Assembly: GCA_015179025.1 (NCBI GenBank)
Contig: WHUX01000014.1
Coordinates: 186,001 to 250,000, forward strand
Direction: 5' to 3'
Source of the DNA: Terfezia claveryi
Lineage: Eukaryota; Ascomycota; Pezizomycetes; Pezizales; Pezizaceae
Length of the DNA: 64,000 nt
Below, in pieces: positions 38,454 through 48,500 of the stretch. Position 1 is the first letter of the stretch. Each line of letters starts with the position of its first letter. Under the pieces are notes generated by a model. It saw only the letters and a list, made by a program, of their open reading frames with translations. It was not told where the DNA came from and ran no database searches. Made by a program: the position numbers and the translations under genes.

Positions 38454-39056
38454 TGTCACAACCGTGTTCTTAGTCTTGTTTTTGACACTCGAACAGGCTT
38501 GTTCGGGTGTCGTTGATAGGTGATTGTTATCTTGGCTTCCGAGATAAGAGTCTCGGGAAGCTTATTCCTTCCACGGCCTTGGCTTGGAATCATGTATATA
38601 TATCTCCGTCTCTCCGCCCTCTCGTTGGATCCCCATCCAACGTCTTGTATATCCAATACAGGGCCTTGCCTCTCCCAGCGCTTGTGCACCTCCCTTGTGC
38701 ACCCCCTTGTCTCGTGAAACAGCTCTGCAGCACCGCTGCCCCCCTCCGACACACGCGGCAACTGCCTCCGCGTGTCTCGTGCCCCTTGCCCTCTGCCTCT
38801 CTTGCCTCTTGCCCTTGCCCCCCGTCCCAGCCTTCCCCTGATCACACACGTAGCGTTCCTACGTGTGTCTTGCCCTAGCCCCGGCTTTCCGAACGTCCTG
38901 CCCCCCCGTGACATCGTCCGTGACATCCGTGACAGGTGTCCGTGACAAGCCTAGTTTTCCTAGTCACACACGTAGCGCTCCTACGTGTGTCTCACCTCGT
39001 CCCTGCCCTCGCCCCGGCGTACCCCTTGGTCGCCTTGTCCCAGAGCCGTCGTTACA
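38454..39056 (+). repeat. solo LTR with 5-bp target-site duplication
   Basis: The 603-bp segment begins TGTCACAACC and ends CGTCGTTACA. It is flanked on both sides by GTCCT (38449-38453 and 39057-39061), a 5-bp target-site duplication typical of LTR retrotransposon integrase. No internal region is present, so it is a recombined solo LTR. It is C/T-rich and contains two identical-arm hairpins (38844-38868 and 38966-38990; acacacgtag/ctacgtgtgt) and several tandem ccgtgaca words near 38910-38946. It splits the surrounding inverted-repeat element and is thus younger. Orientation cannot be proved. Confidence 0.8.
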
Positions 39057-39569
39057 GTCCTTGTTCCAACCGGACTATATAGGCAGCGCCCAATCTAGCG
39101 TCCAACCTAGTATCCAGCCTAGTGCCAACCTATATACTGAGTAACTCAGTGCTCTACCAACTGTTCCACGTTGGTATTGGTAATGCTTTAGCACCCTCGT
39201 AGGGGTCTCTAATACTAGTAGCTCTGGAACTCCAATACCCCCCCCTAATTCTGGGCTCCAATAGCTGCTTTTATCACCTTTCTCGAGGCATTTTTCAAGC
39301 TTTGGAGGAGAGTTCGGATCAGGCGGATCTAGGAATGAGACTAGATCTAGGAGGGCATAAATAAGGTATATTTGGTTAATTGGATAATAGCTCTCGGAAT
39401 TGCTTATTTGGGAGATTAGTACCTTGAATTAAGGCCTTCCATTGTTACCATTTTGCACGCTCTACCTTCAGTGCTGGAGGTAGATGCTAGGCATAGGTCT
39501 CCTAGTTGTTATAGGCTTATTTGTGCAATATTTGGTGTATAGGTAGAGGGAGTAGCTGTTAGGAGGATA

Positions 39570-40140
39570 GTTCTTGAAGGGAGGCAGTATTGGAGCTATT
39601 GGAGCTTTTAGAGCGATTGGGGACCTCTCCGTAGTGATTAAGAATGCTATAGAGGGGCAGGTTGCAGAAGGGGAAGGTGGAGAGTTCAGACTAGCATATA
39701 TAAAGTAAGTTAGTTAATTCTGAAAATAGTTTATATTGGAGTGCTGTTGTAGATTGTATAAATTTTGGTCATATTGGCAGCTGCTGCCCTAGAGGCTGTT
39801 ATAACATGAATATAGATACCAGAAAATGGCTTTCTAGTCGTCATAGGCTCACCCGCTGGATATCTAGCCTATACGAGTGGTTGAGAGAGTGGGGGTGGGT
39901 CTTCGGGAAGGTCATGTTGGAAAGGGGAATATTGGGTCTTCAGTTGATCTTGGTAGGATGTGAGCATAACCATGTTGTAGAGCGTACTCATTTTCATAGA
40001 TATGTATTTAGTCAGAATCACTATGCTCATGATATCTTACGAGTTGTGGCTGGAGACGCTGTTGCAGGGGTTTTTGCAGGGGTGTGCACTAGACGGTGGC
40101 TGCTCACTAGTAGGCTTGCAAGGGTATATGTGATCGACCT
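39570..40140 (-). repeat. right arm of the inverted-repeat element
   Basis: This is the reverse-complement partner of 37705-38250. The match runs from ggagcttttagagc near 39600 through the gtgcactagacggtggctgctcactag block near 40085 to about 40140. Confidence 0.7.
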
Positions 40141-40734
40141 CGAAGATACTTAATTTGGACGCCTCGACGTTTGATCTAGAACATCAAACCTTATTCCAGT
40201 ACACGGTACTACCTCGAAAATCCAGCTAATAAGGATAATCGCAGGGCATGTGTGAGGTTTCAATTCTAAAGATCTCAACCTGTGGTTCACTCAAGGTGTA
40301 ACAAGCCTAGGCTACGTCTTGCATTTCCTCAAGAGCCTTTTTTTACCCCGCCGTGATGATATACAGTATATGTTGTATGCGGAAGGGATCAGGGGCCATA
40401 TCTGCCCTCAATCGCATACATAGCGCTGCGGAACTTACTGCAAAATTGAACTCAAGCTTTATGTTCATCGGATATTGGTGTTGCGTTACCCAATACCCGA
40501 GGCCAGCTCTTCCTGGGAGGCACATTCCCAGGGTCATTGTTTGAAGAGTGCTTCATGTATTGGCGCATGCATTTGGGTATACAGGACAAGGCAAACTGTG
40601 AGTGTAGGTTGTCCCAACAGCCCATTCGCATCAGTCTGGTTGGCACAACCACTCGTAACTAGAGACCGCATACCAATCGGATGAGTTCCAACACCATGGC
40701 CCATCCACGTTGTTACCTCAACGTTCTGGGAAGC
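40141..40734. other. spacer before the Tc1 element
   Basis: No gene is supported. A motif copy (agtctggttggcacaa) is at 40633-40648, in the same orientation as the Tc1 left end 102 bp further on. Confidence 0.5.
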
Positions 40735-42208
40735 TAGTCTGGTTGGCACAAGCCTCTCGTAGAGACTGGGAATCTCGGTTGGTAAATATGTAAGCTGGTA
40801 TCAGCTAGGTGGCAATGAATTTGGTACCCCGCATAAAAGGGGCGGGTATGCAGAGCGCTTGACTTACCGGTAGATTTAATGCATATGACGCGGCTAGCAT
40901 GTTTGTGGGCGAATGTCTTACCCCCCCTTAACCAGCAACCAAATACTTAGATATATCTACCGGTACCAGTAGACAGCTCATGAACTTTAGAGTAAAAGCC
41001 TCTGATTACCTCCTATATATCATGTCAGAACCTAATCTATCTACAGTTCAACTTAATACGCTTTTCGCAGAACCAGACGAGCCTGTTATACCCGCTACCC
41101 AGAAAAAGCGGTTAACTGATTTCGAAAAAGGCAAGATTACGCTACTTTATGAGCAAGGCTGTGGATATGGACAAATTGCCAGCCGTATTGGTCGACCTAA
41201 GTCAACTATCCAGAATTTTATCCAACGCTATATAGAACGTGGAACTCATACAAATAAGCCACATCCAGGTCGACAAAAGAAGATTTCAAAAGCTACCGAG
41301 GATGCAATTCTAGCTCTTATTGAAGGGGATGCTTCGATATCTAAGCTGAAGCTTATAGACAGTATACCCGAGTTACAAGATATTTATCCACGAACTATCG
41401 ATCGTATGCTTCGAGGTAAAGGGATTCGAAAGTGGATAGCAAGAAAGTGACCAAAGCTACTATCACACCATGCTAGTGCAAGGTTAGCATGGGCTCTGGA
41501 ACGGAAGGATTGAACTTTAGAGCAATGGAAAAAATATGTTTGGTCTGATGAGTGCTCAGTAGAGCGTGGTAAAGGAGGGGGGACAAAGTGGGTTTGGAGG
41601 AAAAAGGGAGAGGATCATTATGAAGTGCAGGCAGTAGATCAATGCAGGTATATTGCTCCTTTCTTAACCCTTATAATTATTAGATCTAATATTATATATA
41701 TTATATATAGGACGGCTCGTGATATCTCTCTCATGGTATGGGGATGTGTTTTTTGATCAACAAAGGGATATTTATGGCCACTACTTGAAGGGCATAATAA
41801 TGCTATTCGATATGTTGAGATTTTAACACATGTTCTTTCTGATATTCGTTTGGAAATGAGTGAATTGATGGGTATTGATCCGTTTTTATGCAAGACAATT
41901 CATTAATCCACACCTCCAAGTTTGCATGTGCATGGTTCAAAGATAATGACTGGGTTGTTGCTAAACATCCTGCATACTCTCCTGACCTTAATCCAATTGA
42001 ACATGTTTGGGCATATATGAAACGCCAACTTCACCGAAGGTATCCGGATTTGATTAATATGCCGGGAAGTCCAGAGGTAGTTAAGGAAGCATTAGCAGAT
42101 GCACTAGCAGAGGTTTGGGAGTGTATTCCTGAGTCACTTTTTGATACCGGTATAGTCTCGGCACCCGACCTCGAGCTTGTATGCAATACCGGTAGTGCAA
42201 CCAGACTA
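40735..42208 (+). mobile_element. Tc1/mariner-type DNA transposon, degenerate
   Basis: The element is bounded by TA plus short inverted ends: tagtctggttggcacaa on the left (40735) and gtgcaaccagacta on the right (ending 42208). The first 11 bases after inversion match exactly and then an indel follows. It encloses a Tc1-type transposase remnant in the plus orientation. The length of about 1.47 kb is typical for Tc1 elements. The left-end sequence is the same 17-nt word that occurs alone elsewhere in the window. Confidence 0.75.
40980..42190 (+). pseudogene. Tc1-type transposase remnant (HTH + DD34E)
   Basis: The N-terminal part (about 41090-41450) carries paired helix-turn-helix motifs (LTDFEKGKITLLYEQGCGYG; GRPKSTIQNFIQRY). 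The first catalytic Asp lies in VWSDECSVERG (near 41548). The second is in MQDNSLIH (near 41893) and the Glu in YSPDLNPIEHVW, with 34 residues between them, a DD34E spacing. A possible 63-nt intron (41648-41710) restores the frame between the two catalytic parts. Stops at 41448, 41513 and 41754 stand where CGA or TGG would be expected, again consistent with C:G to T:A mutation. A frameshift near 41885 also breaks the frame. Confidence 0.85.
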
Positions 42209-42711
42209 CTCCTGCGCATAGCGCATGTCTGCATGGGACATCCCAGGTAAGCGTAGTATGGTATGTACATACTGCACACTCTATAATCTCTTATCTCCCC
42301 ACTTAGTTGATTAGAACCCAAGGTGGTACAAGCTGAAGGCGAGTGATTTAAAGGATCCTAAGCTGGTGGTAGTGCAAAAAGTACAGAGGTAAAAAATGTT
42401 TGCATTGCATGTACTGTAATCTCCTATCCGCCGAGCTGGCAGTAAAGATATCTTGCGTTCTTTTCTACCGCAGGACCTTCTGCACCACCAAGTATTATAC
42501 TCTACGCCTACAAACGTGCAACACCATCCCCAGGTTCTAAACACAATAGTCATCATACTTTCCAGGACTTCGCTAGACGGCTATGTATCTTCGTTACCAT
42601 TACCCTGAAACATTCCCTCATCTGTGCCCCTGATTGATGATAAAAAAAAATCAAAAGCCATGTAGGGAGCGTGAATTTATTGGAAATAAGTATTAAACCA
42701 CTACCGCTGTT
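42209..42711. other. spacer between Tc1 and copia fragments
   Basis: Nothing coding or repetitive is recognised in this 500-bp stretch. Confidence 0.45.
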
Positions 42712-43165
42712 ATGTAGTTTAGTTCTTGACTACGTAGATTCCGAGGATATCGTCCTGTTTGGGTGTTTACCTTTTGACAGAAATCCTTAATGCATTTTAC
42801 TGCTTCAGATTTATGCTTGAGAAAGTAGGTATGACCAAACTGAGAGTAATCGTCTAGGAGAGAGGGGTTGTAGAGGGCGCCTCCAATAGATATTGGAGTT
42901 ATTGGCCCTGATAGGTCAGCATGAACAAGGTCGAAAGGATGTTTTGAGAGATGATTAACTGGCGATAGGGTATATCGTTTGAGATTGAAGACAGCGCATT
43001 TGTGACAATAGAATTCAGTAGAAGGCTTTGGTAGGATCTGAGAATCTGTATATAGGTCGGAAGCTTTGGACCATGACTTTGGGGAAGAGTGCCCAAGAGC
43101 TTCGTGCCAGAATTGAATAGCTGATAAGTATACTTGTCCTTTAGATATGCGAGACTCAAGGAGCT
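42712..43165 (-). pseudogene. Ty1/copia fragment: gag-pre-integrase and start of integrase core
   Basis: Read on the minus strand, an open frame carries the copia gag-pre-integrase zinc motif (FWHEALGHSS ... FYCHKC, an HHCC pattern) followed by HLSKHPFDLVHADLSGPITP with the first integrase Asp and LLDDYSQFGHTYFLKHKS with the second. Everything after about 42712 and before about 43165 has no copia match, so it is a small internal fragment. No LTR is visible. Confidence 0.85.
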
Positions 43166-43847
43166 CTAAGCACTACAGTAAGCTCTTTAGCTGAGTGTGT
43201 TAAACAATTCCATCTCTACGAGTAATGTTCGTCGATGTTCAACAGCAAGCACAACTTAGCTATAAAACCAGTGCTCTTGAATCCACTATGGAAGCAGCAG
43301 AGGTGGGGATCGCAGGTGCAATCCGTTGAACATTGGGCCGGCTCCGGGCGGAGCCTTTGGAGAACTCTCTCGGCTTCAAATACGGAACTTGAGGGAATGG
43401 AGTAGGGGAATCGGGAAAAATATATGGGTGAGGGGCTGGGGATGAACTGGAGTGTATTAGGGTATATGGACTGACAAATATCATCTGGGTCTCATAGAAT
43501 TCAACAATTATCTGATTAAGGGCCTAGATTACCTAATCATGACCACAATGCCTCACACTAGACTACACTACCAACTGGAGAGTCTATAGTGTCAACGAGG
43601 AGTCAACGCAGGTTGTATTTCAAAGTGTCAAGTCCAAGAGAGAGTCTCCCATCCTCAAGTATATATACATCTCTCCTCGAGGCTAGTCCTTTCGATCTTT
43701 CCCAATTCGTCAATGAACTTCTTCTGTTTCCTCAGTCTGCTTGATTTTCTCGTTTCTTCCATCACGATAATTTTCTCCTCGTCCTGGTCGGGGATCTCGT
43801 TTATTACCGTGATTCATTCCTTTGTTTTTTTTTTATTTTCTCCTTCA
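43166..43847. other. spacer between copia and gypsy fragments
   Basis: No gene is supported. The stretch is mildly pyrimidine-rich towards 43847 and may include non-coding parts of either retroelement. Confidence 0.4.
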
Positions 43848-44505
43848 AGCCGCCTTTGCTTTTCCTCGATCTCCAATCAATTTTTCCAACCCCACACACT
43901 CTCCTTCCTCAATCCATTCGGGGTCTTCTTCGTCCTTGAACGCCACCAAGAATTCAGTTCCTTCATTTATACGCCGTTCTCCGCATATTCGTTTTGCCTG
44001 GCGATTGTCGATTGGTTCGGTGATTTGTTCCAAATCTTCATCAGGGTCACGGCTGTTGTACATTCTGAGATGTTCGACAGACACTACATTGTGCATACTG
44101 GACCCGGGTGGGGTTTGAATGCGGTATGCCCCTGGGGATACCATTTCTATGATTTTCATGATTTCTGAGGTCGGGTTGAGTTTAGGTTGTCTTTTGGATG
44201 TCCCCGAATGGGTAAGTCTGGCCAACTCGCCTGGGAGGAACAGCAGTGGTGCGTATCGTTTGTCAAAGTATTTCTTTTGTTGATCTTGGGCCAGTTTCAT
44301 GGCCTGGGTTGCCAACTCCCGGCAGTGTTTCAATTGTTGGGAACATTCTTCAGCCTTCAGAGAGTGCTTAGAGTGAGCCATTTGGGGGAAGACATTTCTC
44401 CAAATGTTTTCGAGCGCACTACATAGAGTAGTTCATACAGGGACTTTCTCGAGCTCGCATGTGGTGTGCTGTCAACTCGGTTGTTGGTAAGAAATCCACC
44501 CAGCC
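43848..44505 (-). pseudogene. second Ty3/gypsy fragment: integrase C-terminus and chromodomain-like tail
   Basis: The minus-strand frame matches the 3' part of the pol at 2900-3400: IGWVDFLPTTEL, then QQKKYFDKRYAPLLFLPGELARLTHSG, NPTSEIMKIIEMVSPGAYRI and VVSVEHLRMYN. It ends with a chromodomain-like FLVAFKDEEDPEWIEEGE. The fragment is related to, but clearly diverged from, the 5' element, so it represents a different family or lineage. The N-terminal side is lost at about 44505. Confidence 0.88.
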
Positions 44506-44729
44506 GATCTGTGTGTAGTCTGGTTGGAACTTCAGGGTAAGTACTAAGTACATAATTATTGCCAAGACTTGAGGGTAACTGACGTAGGAGCTGACTACCT
44601 CATTCGAAGTACCGCATTTACTGGTGAGCAAGAGTCCTGGTCAGTTTAGAGACATAGGTAGAGCTTATGCAGTAAGTGACGCTATAACGGTCCATTTTTT
44701 GGGAAAAAGTGCACAAGGTATCCGAGCGC

Positions 44730-45084
44730 AAACTATTATCAACAAGCTAGTAAAGGATAAAATCGCGGATATTCTGGAGGAAACATTGGCAAATGAGGAT
44801 GAAGATACTAGCATTCAACATCGCCGAATTGCAATTACACATACAGTGGCAGCCACCTGGTTATGGCTTCGAATCATGAACATAAGCGAGATACCATTAT
44901 TAGGGCATTTAAGCAGACGGGTATTTCACTTTGTCCAACTGGTAATGAAGACCATCAACTGCATGTACGAGAGCTACCTAATCTTGTGGTGGGACCATGG
45001 GAAAAAAAGTTTGATTCCGATGAAGAGGTTGAATATGTTGTTTTGGCTGAGGATGTGGTGGATGAAACCGATGTAAATCCTTAG
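44730..45084 (+). pseudogene. C-terminal remnant of a DDE (pogo-like) transposase
   Basis: Two frames carry adjacent parts: DKIADILEETLANEDEDTS with HRRIAITHTVA, then after a frameshift near 44870 HKRDTIIRAFKQTGISLCPTG with LHVRELPNL. This order is familiar from the C-terminus of fungal pogo-type transposases. The catalytic triad is absent. Confidence 0.7.
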
Positions 45085-45086
45085 CA

Positions 45087-45176
45087 GTATACTTTTTCCA
45101 AAAAATGGACTCTTGTAGATCAGTTTGCGCGGTGTACTTTTTCAAAAAAATGGTCTCTTGTAGATCAGATTGCACG
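45087..45176 (+). repeat. two 45-nt subterminal tandem repeats
   Basis: Copies at 45087-45131 and 45132-45176 share the form tactttttc(c)aaaaaaatgg followed by tcttgtagatcag. The core resembles the cactttttccccaaaaaatgg part of the adjacent TIR. Such subterminal repeats are often transposase binding sites. Confidence 0.75.
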
Positions 45177-45518
45177 GTATCAACCAGCCTATTTTTGCGC
45201 TCGGATACCTTGTGCACTTTTTCCCCAAAAAATGGACCGTTGTAGCATCACTTACTGCATAAGCTCGACCTATATTTCTAAACTGACCAGGACTCTTGCT
45301 CACCAGTAGATGCGGTACAGTGCTCACCCCAAAGTAAGAAGGAAAAAGATAAAATTAGTTACTTGATTCTCAATATATCAAACTATGATACTCCGTGCAG
45401 TAAAAGCCAAAGAACAGAAAAAAAAGGAAAGCTATCAAAACTTTTGTAAACGCCCGCAAACAAAAGAAAAAACGGTTATGCAATATACTTCCCTGCATCG
45501 ACAGTACTGGCCTAGAGG

Positions 45519-48500
45519 CTACATCTCTCTCCTCTTCGCCCTGTGTTCCGTGGCTTTCTCCTTCCTCACCACCTTCTTCCTCTCATGCTTCTTCATCTTC
45601 TTCATCGCAGCCCTCTCAGGATCCGCTACCTGCTGAATACACCTTTTGTGCTTCCGCTCGCTTCTCCTCTCCTGTACAACTTCCTTCACACCACTATATA
45701 CCTGTCCGTACGCAGTGACTCCCATGCGACTCTGTAGCATCTCTAACACTTCCCGCGCTAGAACATTGAGACCTTTAATAAGATCGTTCTCCGGAGACTC
45801 GATAAGATTATAAAGCGGCAAGATCATGGTGGGCGCTAGCGGGACGAGTTCTTCTCCAGGGATGACCTGGGTCATGGCGGCGAGCCATTTGATAGCGGAG
45901 CTTTTACCAAGAACGATCTGATTTCGCCAATGTTAGCAGTATTCATAGAAAGTACAACTTGAATCAGGACTGTACCTTCCGCATATTACTCTCATTTCGG
46001 ATGATGCCAGAGATCCTGCCCAAGAGCCATAGGAGCACAGATTTCTGTGAGTTATTATTCTGAGCCTCAAGGACATTCTCTTCATCACCCAAATCACCCT
46101 CCTTCATACACTTCCCTTTCGCAGACAACTTATTTGCGTGGAAACATCGCCCAAGGAAGAGCAAGTTTTTGACAACCTGCAACGCAAGCTCTTCAGTCAG
46201 CTCTAGACTGTTTAGCTGTGCCGAAGTTCTCCTCGCTGTTATCACCATCGCATCGCCGTCGAAAGTTAAACCTTTTCCGTTGACCAAAGGCAGACCCTCC
46301 AGAGGCGACTTTGCGAACTCAGCGAAGAACAGTCCTGTGAGTTTTGCGCTGGATAATCGGACCCAAGAATGTGGGTATGAGAGACAATTGTGAACAGCTT
46401 GCCACATTGACTGTCTTTCTCCCGAGAATGCAATTTGAGGGAAGAGTTGGGCAATCTTGACCCAAAGCTGTAACGAGAAGTATACCAACTCCCAATCAGT
46501 AGGTTCCGCCTCAGACTCGCTATCATAGTTGGCATTCGCTATGAATCCTAACAGTCTGTCTGTAACGGCACTGGCTTCCTTGAAACCACGAGACTGGAAG
46601 ACTTCGAAATAGAGCCCATAGAGCTGAAGAGCAGGGCGGATTAGAGCTGCTTGATCATCTTGATCCAACCATTGCCGCGCAAGGTTCATGAAACTAGTCA
46701 TCCGCTCATTATCTGCCCGCTCCATTATCTTCTTAATCAGGGCACCGGCCATCTCTCTACAATCCGAGGAATCGTCGTTGACCAGAACCATGACTAATGG
46801 CACAAAAAACGTCCTGATTATGTCTTGAATGAGGTTATCTCCAATTTTCATGATAAGCAGATTGATAGTTTCCAGGACTGAAGACCGTCCAGTTTGATGA
46901 GGGTAGTCCAAGTTCTTCATCAAGAAAGCATACTGCTTCTTCAGTCTATCCTTCCCTTGTGGATACTCCATGATGAACTGCAGATACGCCCCCCTTGCGA
47001 GGTCTCTGACAGAGCGAGTCTGGTTTGTTACCACGATCTGTGCAATGTCATCCAAAACATCGTAAACCTCAGGAATAGTAATTGCCCGGTTCAGGACTGC
47101 CTTAATAAAGTTGAACGTAATACCTTGACGGTCTGGTTCTTCCAGGTCGGGTTTGATCCTTGTAAGTATGTACGCAATGGCACTCTCCTTTACGGTCACA
47201 TCTTTTCTCTCGCGTAAGATAGCAGCTGTAAGCTTCAAACTAGCTTGGGCGATCTCTGCGTTTGTCGAAGGACAAGACTTGATGAAGCTTATACACTGCT
47301 TGATGAAAACAGGAACGCCATGATCAATAGAGGGAAGCTGAACGCGTATAACTGTTGTTAAGAGACGTAAGGCTGAGATGCGAACCTCCTCGTGGTTCGA
47401 TAGGACCGCATCTCCAATAACGCGCACCCAACCAGCGAGATTTTCTGGAGTCATTAAGTTATCGTACTTAGTAAGTACAACCCTCATAATATCAAGCGAA
47501 AAGCGTATCAACTTATAAACGTAGGAGCCTGTGGTGACCTGTGACGGTGTTTTGCTTGGGGCTTTCAGGGTAACCAGATATCTCTGTACTTGTTCGTCGA
47601 CTGGTTTCTCAGCCGGCTTTACAGCAGGCGCGGCAGCTCTATAACCCTCCTGAACGACCTCGTAACAGAAGACAAGGAGGTCCCGGCTATTAATGGCTTC
47701 ATTTTTTAGAAGCCCCAGTCCAATCCTCCTCAGGAGCTCGTCAATTTTGTTGACCAACTTTAGGGTAACGTTTTCTTGCAAAAGCATTTGTATGGGACGC
47801 ACAATCTTGTTCAAGCTGCTGAGAGCCGACGTTGACGCCAAAAGTTCGACTGTGTCATAACTTTTACTGCTCTTAACCTCCTTCATCTTGGAGATGTAGC
47901 CTACAGCATCCTTCTCCATACCAGCCACTCCAAAGATATCATCCATGACGACGTCCATCATCTCAGATAAACAGTAGTCAAGGGCACCTGACCTATATGT
48001 TGGCACGACGGTAACCAATATGGAATGCATAGTGAATGAAAGGACGTGTAATTGATATCCTCGTAAAAGTGCGCCGCGAAGTTCCCTGATGATAAATGAA
48101 AAGTACTGCGGACCTAGTAGAACGGTGATCTCCGTCAACGTCTTTCTTGTCAAATCCCTTGAATCTTGAGCCCGCGATCTCAGGATATGGCAGATATCAG
48201 TAAGGACACGCGGAAGTTTCTGCTGGAGAAGTTTCTCAGGAAGCAATTTCAGTAACTTTACAAGGGAAACTGCAACTGGCACACGTAAAGAGACAGTCGC
48301 CTCTTCCTTGTGATTGAGATAGGACGATAGTGTTGGAATAAAGTTGTTCAATAATTCATTCACGAAAGTATTCTGGGATGGTAGATTTTCTGCGAGACGT
48401 CCAATCACACTCTTCATCTCCGTATCACCCTCTTCATCAATAACCGGTAGGATGTCATTTCTAGCCTTGGTAGTGGATCTGTTTGGCGATTCGGCCCATG

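Larger units (their letters stand above)
37705..40140. mobile_element. large inverted-repeat (foldback/TIR) element, interrupted by a solo LTR
   Basis: Two diverged arms face each other: about 37705-38250 and about 39570-40140. Shared words in opposite orientation include the stretch around cactagacggtggctgctcac, the gagcataaccatgttgtagagcg block, and gctctaaaagctccaata. Similarity is visibly below identity, so the element is old. The centre contains the solo LTR at 38454-39056 and about 900 bp of other sequence without a transposase that I can recognise. Open frames in the arms on opposite strands encode similar peptides simply because the arms are inverted copies. Confidence 0.75.
44610..45317 (+). 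mobile_element. pogo-like non-autonomous element with about 125-bp TIRs
   Basis: Inverted repeats of about 125 bp (44612 inward and 45315 inward) are bounded by TA on both sides, with ends ccgcat(t/c)tactggtgagc. The arms differ at only a few positions, so insertion or homogenisation is fairly recent. The interior holds a transposase C-terminal remnant and two 45-nt subterminal tandem repeats. At 708 bp it is too short to be autonomous. TA target duplication and protein remnant point to the Tc1/mariner-pogo superfamily. Confidence 0.85.

Noticed and set aside
38456..38926. Overlapping frames of 60-156 codons on both strands
   Set aside because: They lie inside the solo LTR and reflect its C/T-rich composition.
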